From the NCBI GenBank assembly GCA_030015575.1, contig JASDDO010000008.1, positions 80,701,965 through 80,765,964 on the forward strand: 64,000 nt of DNA, in the 5' to 3' direction. The position numbers and the translations under genes were made by a program. This DNA is from Agapanthus africanus (taxonomy: Eukaryota; Streptophyta; Magnoliopsida; Asparagales; Amaryllidaceae). Below are positions 41,809 to 53,036 of the stretch, piece after piece. How positions within the stretch are numbered: position 1 is the stretch's first letter; the number at the start of each line of letters is the position of its first letter. Under the pieces are notes generated by a model. It saw only the letters and a program-made list of their open reading frames with translations. It searched no databases and was not told the DNA's origin.

Positions 41809-41994
41809 CTTATGAGCCACGAGGGTCTCATAAAGAGTTTTTCTCCCTACAGGTCGAGAGGATCCCATAGGTGTAAGTTCTTCTTAAGAATCGTGAGGAT
41901 TCTTAAGCGGGTTTTCCTTTGAGAGTCGTAAGAATCTCACAAGAGAGTTTTTTCTTCCTCACATGTCTTGAGGACCTGCAAGTGTTGGATGTGG
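41809..41994. repeat. hairpins with GTGAG/GTAAG loop, block 1, copy B
   Basis: Counterpart of 10440-10625; the perfect 10-bp stem around GTGAG is retained (41883-41907). Confidence 0.75.
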
Positions 41995-42040
41995 TCACCC
42001 TTATCCGTGTTTCGCGGGGTCAGGGGCTGCTCCAAGTATC

Positions 42041-42389
42041 GTAGTTTAAAGACGTCGCGGTCAAGGTTAAGGACCTCATAGTCCGTGGATTTAGGGACTC
42101 CACAGTCCGTTGTTAGTTTTAAGACATCGCGGTCAAGGTTAAGGACCTCATAGTCCGTGGGTTTAGGGACTCCACAGTCCGATGTTAGTTTTAAGACATC
42201 ACGGTCAAGGTTAAGGACCTCATAGTCCGTGGATTTAGGGACTCCACAGTCCGATGTCATCACGGTCAAGGTTAAGGACCTCATAGTCCGTGGATTTAGG
42301 GACTCCACAGTCCGATGTTAGTTTTAAGACATCACGGTCAAGGTTAAGGACCTCATAGTCCGTGGATTTAGGGACTCCACAGTCCGATG
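42041..42389. repeat. 72-bp tandem repeat, about five copies, copy B
   Basis: Same number and order of units as in copy A, including the shortened unit. Confidence 0.88.
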
Positions 42390-42590
42390 TTTGGTTGCAG
42401 GGACCCGTCACCTCTTTGAAGACGTTGAGGAATTACAACGCCAGGCATCAAAGGAGTGAAGAGATGTACCCTTAAACCAAGGCAGAATTCGTAGGGAATC
42501 GGGGTGGTTGATCGTTAGTTTTAAGACATCACGGTCGAGGTTAAGGACATCATAGTCCGTGGATTTTAAGGACTCCACAGTCCGGTATTT

Positions 42591-43811
42591 GCTCTGGATG
42601 CTTCACACGGGTTCACTGCCGTGCTTGGCGAGGACCAGGCTCCGCTCTGGACGTTTTCCGCGGGGTCAAAGAGTGACGTTATCCGCGTTCCGCGTAACCA
42701 GGAATTTTGCACTAGATGCTTCACACGGGTTCACTGCCGTGCTCGGCGAGGACTAGGCTCCGCTCTGGACGTTTTCCACGGGGTCAAAGAGTGACATTAT
42801 CCGCGTTCCACGTGACCAGGAATTTTGCACTAGATGCTTCACACGGGTTCACTGCCGTGCTCGGCGAGGACGAGGCTCCGCTCTGGACGTTTTCCACGGG
42901 GTCAAAGAGTGACTTATCCGCGTTCCACGTGACCAGGAATTTTGCACTAGATGCTTCACACGGGTTCACTGCCGTGCTCGGCGAGGACTAGGCTCCGCTC
43001 TGGACGTTTTCCACGGGGTCAAAGAGTGACATTGTCCGCGTTCCACGTGACCAGGAATTTTGCACTAGATGCTTCACACGGGTTCACTGCCGTGCTCGGC
43101 GAGGACTAGGCTCCGCTCTGGACGTTTTCCACGGGGTCAAAGAGTGACATTGTCCGCGTTCCACGTGACCAGGAATTTTGCACTAGATGCTTCACACAGG
43201 TTCACTGTCGTGCTCGGCGAGGACTAGGCTCCACTCTGGACGTTTTCCACGGGGTCAAAGAGTGACATTGTCCGCGTTCCACGTGACCAGGAATTTTGCA
43301 CTAGATGCTTCACACGGGTTCACTGCCGTGCTCGGCGAGGACTAGGCTCCGCTCTGGATGCTTCACACGGGTTCACTGCCGTGCTCTGCGAGGACCAGGA
43401 TCCGCTCTGGACGTTTTCCACGGGGTCAAAGAGTGACATTATCCGCGTTCCACGTGACCAGGAATTTTGCACTAGATGCTTCACACGGGTTCACTGCCGT
43501 GCTCGGCGAGGACTAGGCTCCGCTCTGGATGCTTCACACGGGTTCACTGCCGTGCTCTGCGAGGACCAGGATCCGCTCTGGACGTTTTCCACGGGGTCAA
43601 AGAGTGACATTATCCGCGTTCCACGTGACCTGGAATTTTGCACTAGATGCTTCACACGGGTTCACTGCCGTGCTCGGCGAGGACTAGGCTCCGCTCTGGA
43701 TGCTTCACACGGGTTCACTGCCGTGCTCGGCGAGGACCGGGATCCTCTCTGGACGTTTTCCACGGGGTCAAAGAGTGACATTATCCGCGTTCCACGTAAC
43801 CAGGAATTTTG
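42591..43811. repeat. 118-bp tandem array, copy B
   Basis: Same unit and near-identical organisation as copy A, including the 171-bp higher-order units at the right end, with scattered private substitutions (for example near 42869 and 43198). Confidence 0.93.
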
Positions 43812-44358
43812 CTGATTGTATCCGCATTTCACGGGACTGGTGTTTGGCTCTCAGTGGGAATACATCGTTGAATCATGGAACTGGGAGTTGCCGCTGTTCC
43901 GTTTCGCTTGATGTTGTGTCTGCTGCCATGAGACGAACGACGAGATGATCTCTAGGCTATCTGTGAACCGTCGAGATTTGGCTTCTCCTTGTGATGAAAC
44001 CTGGGGAAGGAGTATGATCCCTTCTTTGTTTGCGCCCCTGGATTGTATACAGGGGTAGATGTAACATCACCTATAGGGCGGGGATTTCACTGCTATTTTA
44101 TTTCTTTTTCTGCGATGCTCTATCATTTCAGCTTTTATATCGCGAAGGTTGCGATTGCCCCATCATTTCGGCTATTTTGTAAGCATGTGTGGCTTGCTAG
44201 CTTTTTCGCTGCCAGCCTGGATTTTAGGCACCGTTTTCGGCATCAGCACCGCTACAACTGGAATGTTGCCAGGAGCGAATCATCATTTGCCTTTGTCGAC
44301 GACGAACAAAGGTGGCTCGGCAAACAGGGTTAAGGGTCCTGTCGACCAAGGCTTTTGA

Positions 44359-44841
44359 CTTCATGAGCCGTAAGGGTCTCACAAAGGTATTTCTCCCTAC
44401 AAGTCGTGAGGATCTTGCTGGTGTACTTTCTCCTTAGGGATCGTGAGGATTCCTAAGTGTGTGCTCCTCTGTAAGTCGTAAGGATCCCACAAGAGGGCTT
44501 TCTCCTTATGGATCGAGAGGACCTACAAGGGTTGGACTTTGCTGGGGAAATGTTTATTCGCGCCCGTGGATTGTATACAAGGGTCATTATTGAGTCCCTT
44601 GTAGGGCAATATCGAAGGTTGTGGAGGATTTGCTTAAGAACAGGTTTAGGTTTCTGTAACTTAAGACTTTCAAATCTTATGAGCCGTGAGGGTCCCATAA
44701 GAGAATTCTCCTTACGAGTCGTAAGGATCTCGCAAGTGCGTTTTCTCCTTAGGAATCGTGAGGATCCCTAAGTGTGTTGCTCCTTTGTGAGTCGTAAGGA
44801 TCTCACGCAGGTGGTTTCTCCTTACAAGGTCGAGAGGACCC
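44359..44841. repeat. hairpins with GTGAG/GTAAG loop, block 2, copy B
   Basis: Counterpart of 12990-13472 with only a few substitutions. Confidence 0.75.
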
Positions 44842-45002
44842 TATAAGTGTCTTTTAACGAGGTTGCGCCCTTTCGGGTTTTCACAAATACTCGCCGGTAG
44901 TCCTGCTGTTTTTACTCACGGAGCCCTTTCGGGTTTTCATCCGTGCCCATTTCGCTTATGGACATACCATTTTTTTTTCAGCCTAAGGATGCTGCAGTAG
45001 TA

Positions 45003-45109
45003 GTTCAGGGACGTTTCGGTCCGTCGTTAGTTTAAGGACGTTTCGGTCCGTCGTTAGTTTAAGGACGTTTCGGTCCGTCGTTAGTTTAAGGACGTTTCGG
45101 TCCGTTGTT
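45003..45109. repeat. 27-bp tandem repeat near end of pol, four copies, copy B
   Basis: One unit fewer than in copy A. Confidence 0.9.
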
Positions 45110-45205
45110 ATGGGAAAGCCGGCTGTTGCTTGTAAAGTCTGAGCCTAGGAAGATAGCGAGCGGACATGGTCGTCGTCATCTATCATTGACTCAGGCTATG
45201 GCTCA

Positions 45206-48200
45206 TTAAGCATAGTATTTCTTTAAGAAGCGGCCGTTTATTGGTCTGAAAGGCCTTTCGCCGTGCATGTCCATGAGCAGATAGGCTCCGCCCTGGTATA
45301 CCTTGTCTATGATGTAAGGGCCTTCGTAGTTTGGCTCAAATTTTCCCCGCTTGGCACAATTGGGGATCATAGGTCTCTTGACTACTAGCACGAGTTCGCC
45401 TTGGTGGAATGTCCTCGGCCTAGTCAATCTTTCGTACGAGCGCGTCATCTTCGCTTTGTAGGCTTCTAGATGTTGTTGCGCTATGAGCTGGGTCTCGTCG
45501 AGGGCATCAAGCTCCTCAAGCCGAAGGTGAGCATTTTCTTCGTCCGTCAGCTCGTGGTGGACTGCCACTCGCAGAGAGGGTAACTCTATCTCGAGGGGGA
45601 GTACTGCTTCCGTCCCAAATACCAACGCGTACGGCGTTGCGTTCGTGGCCGTCTTGAACGTAGTTCGATAAGCCCAAAGGGCTTCTTGCAGCCTCTCGTG
45701 CCAGTCTCTCTTATCCTGGGAAACGGTCTTCTTTATGATCTTCGTCAAGGTCTTATTGAAGGCCTCGGCCAGCCCGTTCGCTCGTGGATTGTAAACTGAA
45801 GAATATCTCCAGTCTATGTTGTGCTGCTGCGCGAAGCGGCTAATCTTATGGCTTCTGTAGGCTGGCCCGTTATCGGAGATAATCCGCCGTGGGGTTCCGA
45901 ACCAATAGATGACGTGCGTCTTGAAGAAATGGAGGATATTCTCCGTCATCACTTCCCTCAGTGGTATTGCTTCTGCCCATTTGGAGAAGTAATCAGTTGT
46001 CGCGAGGATAAAACGATGTCCCCGGGATGATGCTGGCTCGATGGGGTCGACTATGTCAGTCCCCCACATTTCGAATGGCCAACTAGCCACCATTGGATGT
46101 AGTGGATTCGGATGTTGGTGGATAAAGTCTCCATGAATCTGGCACGAGTGGCATTGCTTCGCATACTCGAGGCAGTCCTGGATCATCGTGGGCCAGTAGT
46201 AACCCATCCGTTTAATTTTTAACTTCATCTTTGGGCCTGCTTGGTGAGAATCGCAGAGTCCGTCGTGAACTTCTTGAACGACTCTTTCCGCTTCGTCAGG
46301 TCCTAAGCATCTCAGCCATAGAGAATCAAACGATCTCTTGTATAGAGTATCGTTGACGAAGGCGAAAGATAGAGCTCGTTTCATGAGCTGATGCCTTGAG
46401 GATGTATCTTTGGGCATTTGGTGGGACTTAAAGTAGTCTATGAAGACTTCCCTCCAATCCTCAGCCTTCTCACGATCTTTTATTTGTAGGGTCGTCTGCT
46501 CAGTCGCTCCCTTTTCTTTAGATAATTCCGGAGGTATTTCTGCCGGGGCAAGCACTCGACGGCTTTGTACCACGATTCTTACATCATCGAGGTTTTCGTC
46601 CGCCAGTTCTTTAGAAAGTTTGGCTAACGCGTCTGCTTTGCTGTTTTCTGCGCGTGGTATGTTCTCCAAAGTATAGGAGGGAATTTGGGTCAATAGTTGT
46701 CGCACCTTTTCGCCGTACTTCACCAATTCCGGTTTACACGTTTGGTAATCACCATTTACTTGACTAACAACCAGTTGAGAATCCCCGTATATAAGGAGGT
46801 CTTCAATTCCCAGGTCGATGGCGATTTCGAGGCCTGCTATCAGAGCTTCGTATTCAGCTTCATTGTTTGTCCTCGACTCTGTTAAGGAGAAGGCGAAGCG
46901 CATTATCCCTCTTCGTGGAGTTGCAAAGACGAGGCCTATCCTTGATTTGATCATTGGGATACCTTGTTTCTGTTTCTTTATGGAGGACGCTCCATCGAAA
47001 TAGAGTTCCCATCGGGTGCTACCGCCGCCAATCGCATCAAATGCATGCTCGTCCAGCAAATCACAGTTCAGAGGAGAATCGGCCGGTATCGGATGCTCAG
47101 CGAGGAAATCGGCAATGGCCTGGCCTTTCACTGCCTTGAGAGGTTGATACGTTATCGAGAACTCCATCAAGAGCAGGGCCCATTTAGCGAGTCGTCCCGT
47201 CAATATGGCTTTTGACATCAAGTATTTAAGGGGATCTACTTTTGAAATGAGACGGACTTCATGCGCCAACGCATAGTGCCTGAGCTTTGTTATCGCGAAG
47301 ATTAACGCCAAGCAATGTTTTTCAATGGGAGAGTAGTTGCTTTTTGCCCCCAGTAGAACTCGACTTAAGTAGTAAAGTGCTCTCTCTTTTCCCTGATCGT
47401 TCTCTTGCGCCCATAATGCGCCCAAGGAACCTTCGAGGGCGGTTGTATAAAGAATGAGGGGTTTTCCCTTGACCGGCGCGGCCAACACCGGAGGGTTCTG
47501 CAGGTACTGCTTGATCTCGTCTAGTGCACCTTGGCATTTGTGATCCCAAACGAATGGAGTTCCCGTTTTCATCAGGTGGCTGTAAGGACGGCATTTGCCT
47601 GAAAGATTGGCGATAAATCGCCGGATGTATGCGAGCTTCCCCTGGAGAGACTGCAACTGTTTGAGGGTTCTTGGCGGAGGCATTTCCATGATCGCTTTAA
47701 TCTTTGACGGATTTATTTCGATACCTCGGTGTCGAACGATGAATCCCAGGAATTTGCCCGAGGAGACTCCAAACGCGCATTTGAGGGGATTCATTTTCAA
47801 ATTATATTGCCGAAGGCGTTGAAATACAGTCTCCAGGTGGTTTAAATGCTCTTCGTATGACATGCTCTTTACTACGAGGTCATCGATATAGCACTCGACG
47901 ATGTCATGTATGAGGTCGTCGAAGATCTTTGTCATGGCCCTTTGATAGGTAGCGCCAGCGTTCTTTAGACCAAAGGGCATAACCCTGTAACAGAATATAC
48001 CCAAAGGGGTCCGGAAAGCGGTGTGCTTCTGGTCTTCGGGATGCATCTTTATCTGATTGTATCCTGACGAACCGTCCATAAAGGAGAAAACCTCGTGAGT
48101 GGACGTGTTATCTATCATTAGCTCGGTTACCGGTACTGGGAAATCATCCTTTGGACAGGCTTTATTGAGATCCCTGAAATCCACGCATATGCGTACCGTC

Positions 48201-51091
48201 CCATTCTTCTTCATTACCGGGACGATATTGGTGATCCAGTCGGGATATTGGACTTCTTGGATAAATCCAGAATCGATCAGCTTCTTGACTTCGGCGTTGA
48301 TGCTCATCTCAAGCTCGAGTCGCATCCTTCTTGGCGCCTGCTTGACTGGCTTGATATCTGGGGATATTGCTAATTTATGCACAGCAACCTCCGGATCTAA
48401 ACCTGGCATCTCGGAGTAGTTCCACGCGAAGCAGTCTTTATACCGCAGAAGCACATTCTTTAACGCGGCCACCCTTTCTTCAGAGAGTAGCTCGCTGACA
48501 AATGTCGGTCGCGGGTCATCCGCCGATCCCAACTCAATCTTCTTGAGGTTATCTGCCGTAGTATGTATACCATCTTCCAGTTCTTTCGGAGCTGGCGGAA
48601 ATTCTGAGATCACTTCATCATCGCCGTTCTCAAAGCACTGGGGAAGGTCATCCATGTTCTCGCGCTCTTCTTTTAATATCGTAATCGTATAACAGGTGTG
48701 AATCCGCTCCCAGGACCGAGGTGGATCCGGTTCTGCTCTTGCGGCCTTGGGTTCATGCTTTTGCGGCGGCGTTACCCTCCAGCCGTCGGATAAAGCGAAT
48801 CTGCCCCGTTGGTACTGGTCCTCGACCCAGTTTTTGAAGGTGAAGCAGTCTTCGGTGGGATGTCCTATGGCTCGGTGATAAGAGCAGTAGCTCAAACGAG
48901 AAGCCTTGTTAGCTTGCTCAGGGTGTCTAGACTCTGGAAGCGCGATCATTTGATGTTTTAAAGCGAGCTTGAGTAATCTCTCCGTCTTGTCTCGGGGGAA
49001 GGAGTACGCTCGACTCATCTTCTCCATGAGGGACGAATCCGATCCGTGCAGTACCCGTAACCCTCTAATCCCGCGTCGTTGTTGTCGGCTCCTCTTCCCA
49101 CTTCTTAATTTATTTCCGTCTCCGCATTGGGCCTTTCGTACAACGGGTTGACAAAGATGAGCATTTTTGTCTTTTGGAGCCTGTTGAAATAGACGTTGCG
49201 TCCTGGCCTTCTCGTAGATGGCCATCTCGCGGCTGTGGTCTTCCCGAGCTTTCTGACCCATTTTCCTGATAGGCTTGTCCGTTCGTTCTTCAAACGACGG
49301 ACTCGGTGCTTCAATCGCGGGGTCTGGTTTTGATGAGGGGTTGGCCTCTCCTGACGAGGCGTCCTCTTCTTCATCAAAGGTGTATATGGCGTAGCTACTG
49401 TGGGCCCGTTCCCGTTTTCCCGCTCTCACGTATCCAAGCCCGAGTGTTTCCATTTTCCCGTTGGGCAATTTGCGTTGAGTTCCGGGGACATCCCAAATCT
49501 TGTTGTAGAACCGAGCCTGCCGAACAGTCTGTTTTAAGGGTATTCCCTGACGCTTCAATAGCTTCTTTAATCCGTTTGTATAGTGTCTAGGCAGATGGAT
49601 GGGTTGGAGCCTGTCATGTGTAGCATCCGCGCTATGCCAGATCTCTTTCTGTACTTTCGACTCCGAGGATCGGTAGAATAGAATCACCTTCTCACTCCTT
49701 TGCCTGGGAGGGACGTAAAATGTTCGCAGGTCCTGCACATTATGAGCTTGCAGCGTGTCGAGATCCTTGTAGTGTTCTCGCGGTACCATGGTGATTTGCA
49801 AACTATGGTCATCGCCAGGAGGTGTTTGTATTGACAGCCGATTGGAGAACACAGAGTTAACTTCATCCTCCGAATCACTTCCGAAGACCAGCATGGGGGC
49901 GGGCGTCCCCAGGTTGTTGTGTTGAGATGGCCCTGCATAAACTATCTCTTCCTCTTCTTCGGTATCGCTCCCGAAAACAGGGATGGTGGCGGCGGTTTTG
50001 TTCTCCGGGTCGCGACACCTTTCTGTATCCTCGAAATCTGGCAAAAAGTACTTCGCATCTTCGTACTTGCGGACTTCGTTCACGGAAAATGGGTTCAACT
50101 CACCTGTTACAGTATACTCGAAACCATCCTTAAAGTACTTCATACACTGATGTTGCGTAGAAGGGATGATGTTGTACTCGTGTAGCCAAAGACGACCGAG
50201 CAAGGCATTGTAGCAGGTCTTGGCGTCGATGACATGGAATTTGATGTCTGTGACGAGAAGTCCAAAGCGTAATGTTAGTATCACAGATCCGAGAGTCCGT
50301 GACGATTGTGAATCAAAACCGGAGATAGTAATTTTGTCACGAGCGAGATGTTGCACACTCATGTAGATTTCCTTCAACACCCGAACATTAAGGAGATTGA
50401 CGGAGGATCCATTATCCACCAGGATCTTGCCTATCCTGATATCATGGCAGTATCCGGAGACATATAGGGGACGGTTATGGTCGCACGTCCCGAGAAGGAG
50501 GTCTTCATCACCGAAAGTGATATCGGCTGTATGCACTTCCTCCAGTTCATCCTTCATCTTTTCAGTGGCGAGGAAGGCTTGGAATTGCTCAGGTTCTTGT
50601 AACGCCTTAATTAGTGAGTCTCGCGCTTCTTTTGATAATAGGAGGGCATCGAGAATGCTAAGTTGAGAAGGTAGCTTCCTTAGGTGCGCGAGGATGTTAT
50701 AGTCCACTTTACCCTTCCTAGGAGGGTCTTTGGTAGTTAGTTCTTTCATGACTTGGTCATCTAAAGTGATATCTTCAGTGACCTTTTCCTTTCCCTTATC
50801 TTTTCTGCTCACGGGCCCGAGATTCTTTTCTGGGAGTGTGCGATTGCGCAGCTGAATGTTCTCGCAGGCCTCCGATTCCTCCTCTTTCCCTAACACGGAT
50901 TCTTTAAAGAGAGGGCCCAGAGCCATTTCTTCATCAGAGTCGCTCCCAAAGGTGAGAACTTGTGACCCCCCGGCGTGAGCCATATAACAGTTGCCAGTAG
51001 TTCTGTTGTGTCCGTCGACAGCGCTTCTTCGTTCCCGACGGCTCTTGCGTTTCATGCGCTTAAAATGTTGCCGACGAGCAACATATGCTTG
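45206..51091 (-). CDS. pol region of gag-pol, copy B (protease, RT, two RNase H, integrase)
   Basis: Open from just after the TGA at 51092-51094 to the stop at 45206; the first Met is at 51055. Approximate positions in the undamaged 3096-residue polyprotein: aspartic protease DNGSSVN about 1360 (50399-50416), third CHHC motif about 1868, reverse transcriptase about 2030-2240 with YIDD near 47870-47897, RT-linked RNase H about 2290-2420, archaeal-type RNase H about 2490-2640, integrase zinc domain about 2740-2785, DD35E core with D about 2817, D about 2873 and E about 2909, tail without chromodomain. It is the best-preserved coding region of the composite; whether it can be translated is doubtful because of the upstream TGA and the gag frameshift. 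Confidence 0.93.
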   Translation of the reverse strand, partial: QAYVARRQHFKRMKRKSRRERRSAVDGHNRTTGNCYMAHAGGSQVLTFGSDSDEEMALGPLFKESVLGKEEESEACENIQLRNRTLPEKNLGPVSRKDKGKEKVTEDITLDDQVMKELTTKDPPRKGKVDYNILAHLRKLPSQLSILDALLLSKEARDSLIKALQEPEQFQAFLATEKMKDELEEVHTADITFGDEDLLLGTCDHNRPLYVSGYCHDIRIGKILVDNGSSVNLLNVRVLKEIYMSVQHLARDKITISGFDSQSSRTLGSVILTLRFGLLVTDIKFHVIDAKTCYNALLGRLWLHEYNIIPSTQHQCMKYFKDGFEYTVTGELNPFSVNEVRKYEDAKYFLPDFEDTERCRDPENKTAATIPVFGSDTEEEEEIVYAGPSQHNNLGTPAPMLVFGSDSEDEVNSVFSNRLSIQTPPGDDHSLQITMVPREHYKDLDTLQAHNVQDLRTFYVPPRQRSEKVILFYRSSESKVQKEIWHSADATHDRLQPIHLPRHYTNGLKKLLKRQGIPLKQTVRQARFYNKIWDVPGTQRKLPNGKMETLGLGYVRAGKRERAHSSYAIYTFDEEEDASSGEANPSSKPDPAIEAPSPSFEERTDKPIRKMGQKAREDHSREMAIYEKARTQRLFQQAPKDKNAHLCQPVVRKAQCGDGNKLRSGKRSRQQRRGIRGLRVLHGSDSSLMEKMSRAYSFPRDKTERLLKLALKHQMIALPESRHPEQANKASRLSYCSYHRAIGHPTEDCFTFKNWVEDQYQRGRFALSDGWRVTPPQKHEPKAARAEPDPPRSWERIHTCYTITILKEERENMDDLPQCFENGDDEVISEFPPAPKELEDGIHTTADNLKKIELGSADDPRPTFVSELLSEERVAALKNVLLRYKDCFAWNYSEMPGLDPEVAVHKLAISPDIKPVKQAPRRMRLELEMSINAEVKKLIDSGFIQEVQYPDWITNIVPVMKKNGTVRICVDFRDLNKACPKDDFPVPVTELMIDNTSTHEVFSFMDGSSGYNQIKMHPEDQKHTAFRTPLGIFCYRVMPFGLKNAGATYQRAMTKIFDDLIHDIVECYIDDLVVKSMSYEEHLNHLETVFQRLRQYNLKMNPLKCAFGVSSGKFLGFIVRHRGIEINPSKIKAIMEMPPPRTLKQLQSLQGKLAYIRRFIANLSGKCRPYSHLMKTGTPFVWDHKCQGALDEIKQYLQNPPVLAAPVKGKPLILYTTALEGSLGALWAQENDQGKERALYYLSRVLLGAKSNYSPIEKHCLALIFAITKLRHYALAHEVRLISKVDPLKYLMSKAILTGRLAKWALLLMEFSITYQPLKAVKGQAIADFLAEHPIPADSPLNCDLLDEHAFDAIGGGSTRWELYFDGASSIKKQKQGIPMIKSRIGLVFATPRRGIMRFAFSLTESRTNNEAEYEALIAGLEIAIDLGIEDLLIYGDSQLVVSQVNGDYQTCKPELVKYGEKVRQLLTQIPSYTLENIPRAENSKADALAKLSKELADENLDDVRIVVQSRRVLAPAEIPPELSKEKGATEQTTLQIKDREKAEDWREVFIDYFKSHQMPKDTSSRHQLMKRALSFAFVNDTLYKRSFDSLWLRCLGPDEAERVVQEVHDGLCDSHQAGPKMKLKIKRMGYYWPTMIQDCLEYAKQCHSCQIHGDFIHQHPNPLHPMVASWPFEMWGTDIVDPIEPASSRGHRFILATTDYFSKWAEAIPLREVMTENILHFFKTHVIYWFGTPRRIISDNGPAYRSHKISRFAQQHNIDWRYSSVYNPRANGLAEAFNKTLTKIIKKTVSQDKRDWHERLQEALWAYRTTFKTATNATPYALVFGTEAVLPLEIELPSLRVAVHHELTDEENAHLRLEELDALDETQLIAQQHLEAYKAKMTRSYERLTRPRTFHQGELVLVVKRPMIPNCAKRGKFEPNYEGPYIIDKVYQGGAYLLMDMHGERPFRPINGRFLKKYYA

Positions 51092-53036
51092 TCACCATAT
51101 CTTAAAGGCGTCGCACTCCTCTGTGGGGTGTGAGATTTTTCGATGATAGGCGCAATAATCAGGGTGCCTCTCCACCCCATCATGTGTATTTCCCCCCGAG
51201 GGTGGTAGCTTCATTCCCATTGACATGGCTTTGGCAAACCTTTTCCTCGTCTTGAATATCTTCTTGTCTACCTCGGATGCCTTTTGATCTGGCGGGGATA
51301 GTTCAACTCTTTCATTCAGTCGCCTGCATTTGGTTCCTTCTGACGTTGCCATCTCACGCTCCTGATCCGCTTTACTTTTCAGACGAATCTCGTCTAGAAA
51401 GGCATTGATCATTTCATTTGTCAGCCAGGCACGCTCTGGTTCAGGTTCTGCCTCTAGCTTCTTGGTGCTAGGGGTTTTCTCATCATCGGTAAACGAGTGG
51501 GAGATTACGTTACAACTCGCCACGTATCCTTCGGATTCATCCGACGAGCTCTCTCCATCATCTTCCTCTTGAAAGATGTGGTTGAGGAACTCTTGCAGTG
51601 TGATAGAAGTTCGCGCCTTTTGATTGTATTCTTCCAGCGCGTCGATTTGCTTCTGCAAGTTCGTGTGTTCGTTTCCGGGCTTCTTGGATTTCTTCTTTTT
51701 CTTCGAAGATTTTGACGGTTGAGCATGAGTATTTGGGCCCTTATCACGAGTCTTCGTAGTTGAGCGGGGCTTCAGCACCCCTTCGATAATCTGGGGTCCA
51801 AGAGGGTCCTTCCATTCGATCGCTGGACACGCATGAAGGTCTCTCAGCATTCTTTTGGTTTTAGTTGATAGCACGACTTCCCATGGAGCTTCTTTGATAA
51901 AGGAACAGGTTGCCCCCGGTGTATCTGCTTTCTTAGGAGTATGCGGCTGTGGTGGGTTTACCTTCCACTTTTCGGACAGTATAAACTTCCCCTGGAGGTA
52001 TTGATCTTCAATCCATCCTTTGAAGACGAAGCAATCTTCAATCGGATGACCTACCGTTTGATGGTAAGGGCAATAGTTAGGATTATTCACCTCGGTGGGT
52101 TGCGGCGGTCGCCTTGGATTTGGTAGGTTTATAAGTCTGTTGCGTATTGCCAGCTCGAATAACCGTTTCGTCTTGTCTCGTGGGAACGAGTAGGGACGCT
52201 TCATCTTCTCATTATAGTACCGGCGTCTTTCTTCCAATTGATCTGCCGGTTTCGGGGCGTTAGGTTGCTGTTGGGCATTCGCGACAAAGGTTGCCCTTCC
52301 TTTACCTTTGTCATTCCGAGGTTCCGACTTCGGGGGAGGTGGTCTATGACCCATCTGGTCCATCTGAGCCAACTTGTCGATTAAAGCCTGGAATGTGGTT
52401 GGCTTAAAGAACATCATAAACTGGGAGATAGTTGCGTGGGGGTCTAGGGTTCCCATGAACATGCCCACTGCGGGTGCTTCCTCAATGCGTTGCTCGCATC
52501 TCGACCACAAATTCCGCCAGCGTATAGCATACTGGACCCAGGTTTCGCCTGGTTTTACCCTGGCGTTAATCAATGCAGTTATTGGAGTGCGTTCGCTAGC
52601 ACTTGCGAATCGCTGAGTGAATAACAACTCCATTTCAGCGAACGTTTTGATAGAATCGTTCGGGAGTTCCGAATACCATTCGAACGATGTTTCTGATAAG
52701 CTGCCCACGAACTGGCCGAGCAACAGTTTATCATCACCGCCGGTGTTACCGCAAAGGGCCCGGAACTGGGCGACATGTTGATGGGGGTTGCCGGTCCCCT
52801 TATACACGTGGAATTTTGGTATCGTATAGCCTTGCGGGTATTTGATTTGATCGTACCAACTTGGATACGGCCGCCCCGTCTTCACGACTTGACCAGCTGC
52901 CTCAGTCGCATGATGGACCCGGATTTGTTGGGCTATGTAGTCAGCCAAGTCAGCCTTAGAGATTGCCTCTTCCTTGGCCGTTGAGAGGGCTGGTGGTGGA
53001 TTTGACGTTTCTCCTCGGTCGTCTTCAAGAACGATT
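51092..53036 (-). CDS. gag to second CHHC motif, copy B, closed by TGA
   Basis: Continuation of gag after the G-run deletion; the first Met is at 52948. It contains the gag domain (YPSWYDQ...), CHHC motif 1 and CHHC motif 2 (YCAYHRKISHPTEEC, with both His kept, unlike copy A). It reads through the position where copy A has TAG (CAG here). It ends at TGA 51092-51094, where copy A has TGG. Confidence 0.85.
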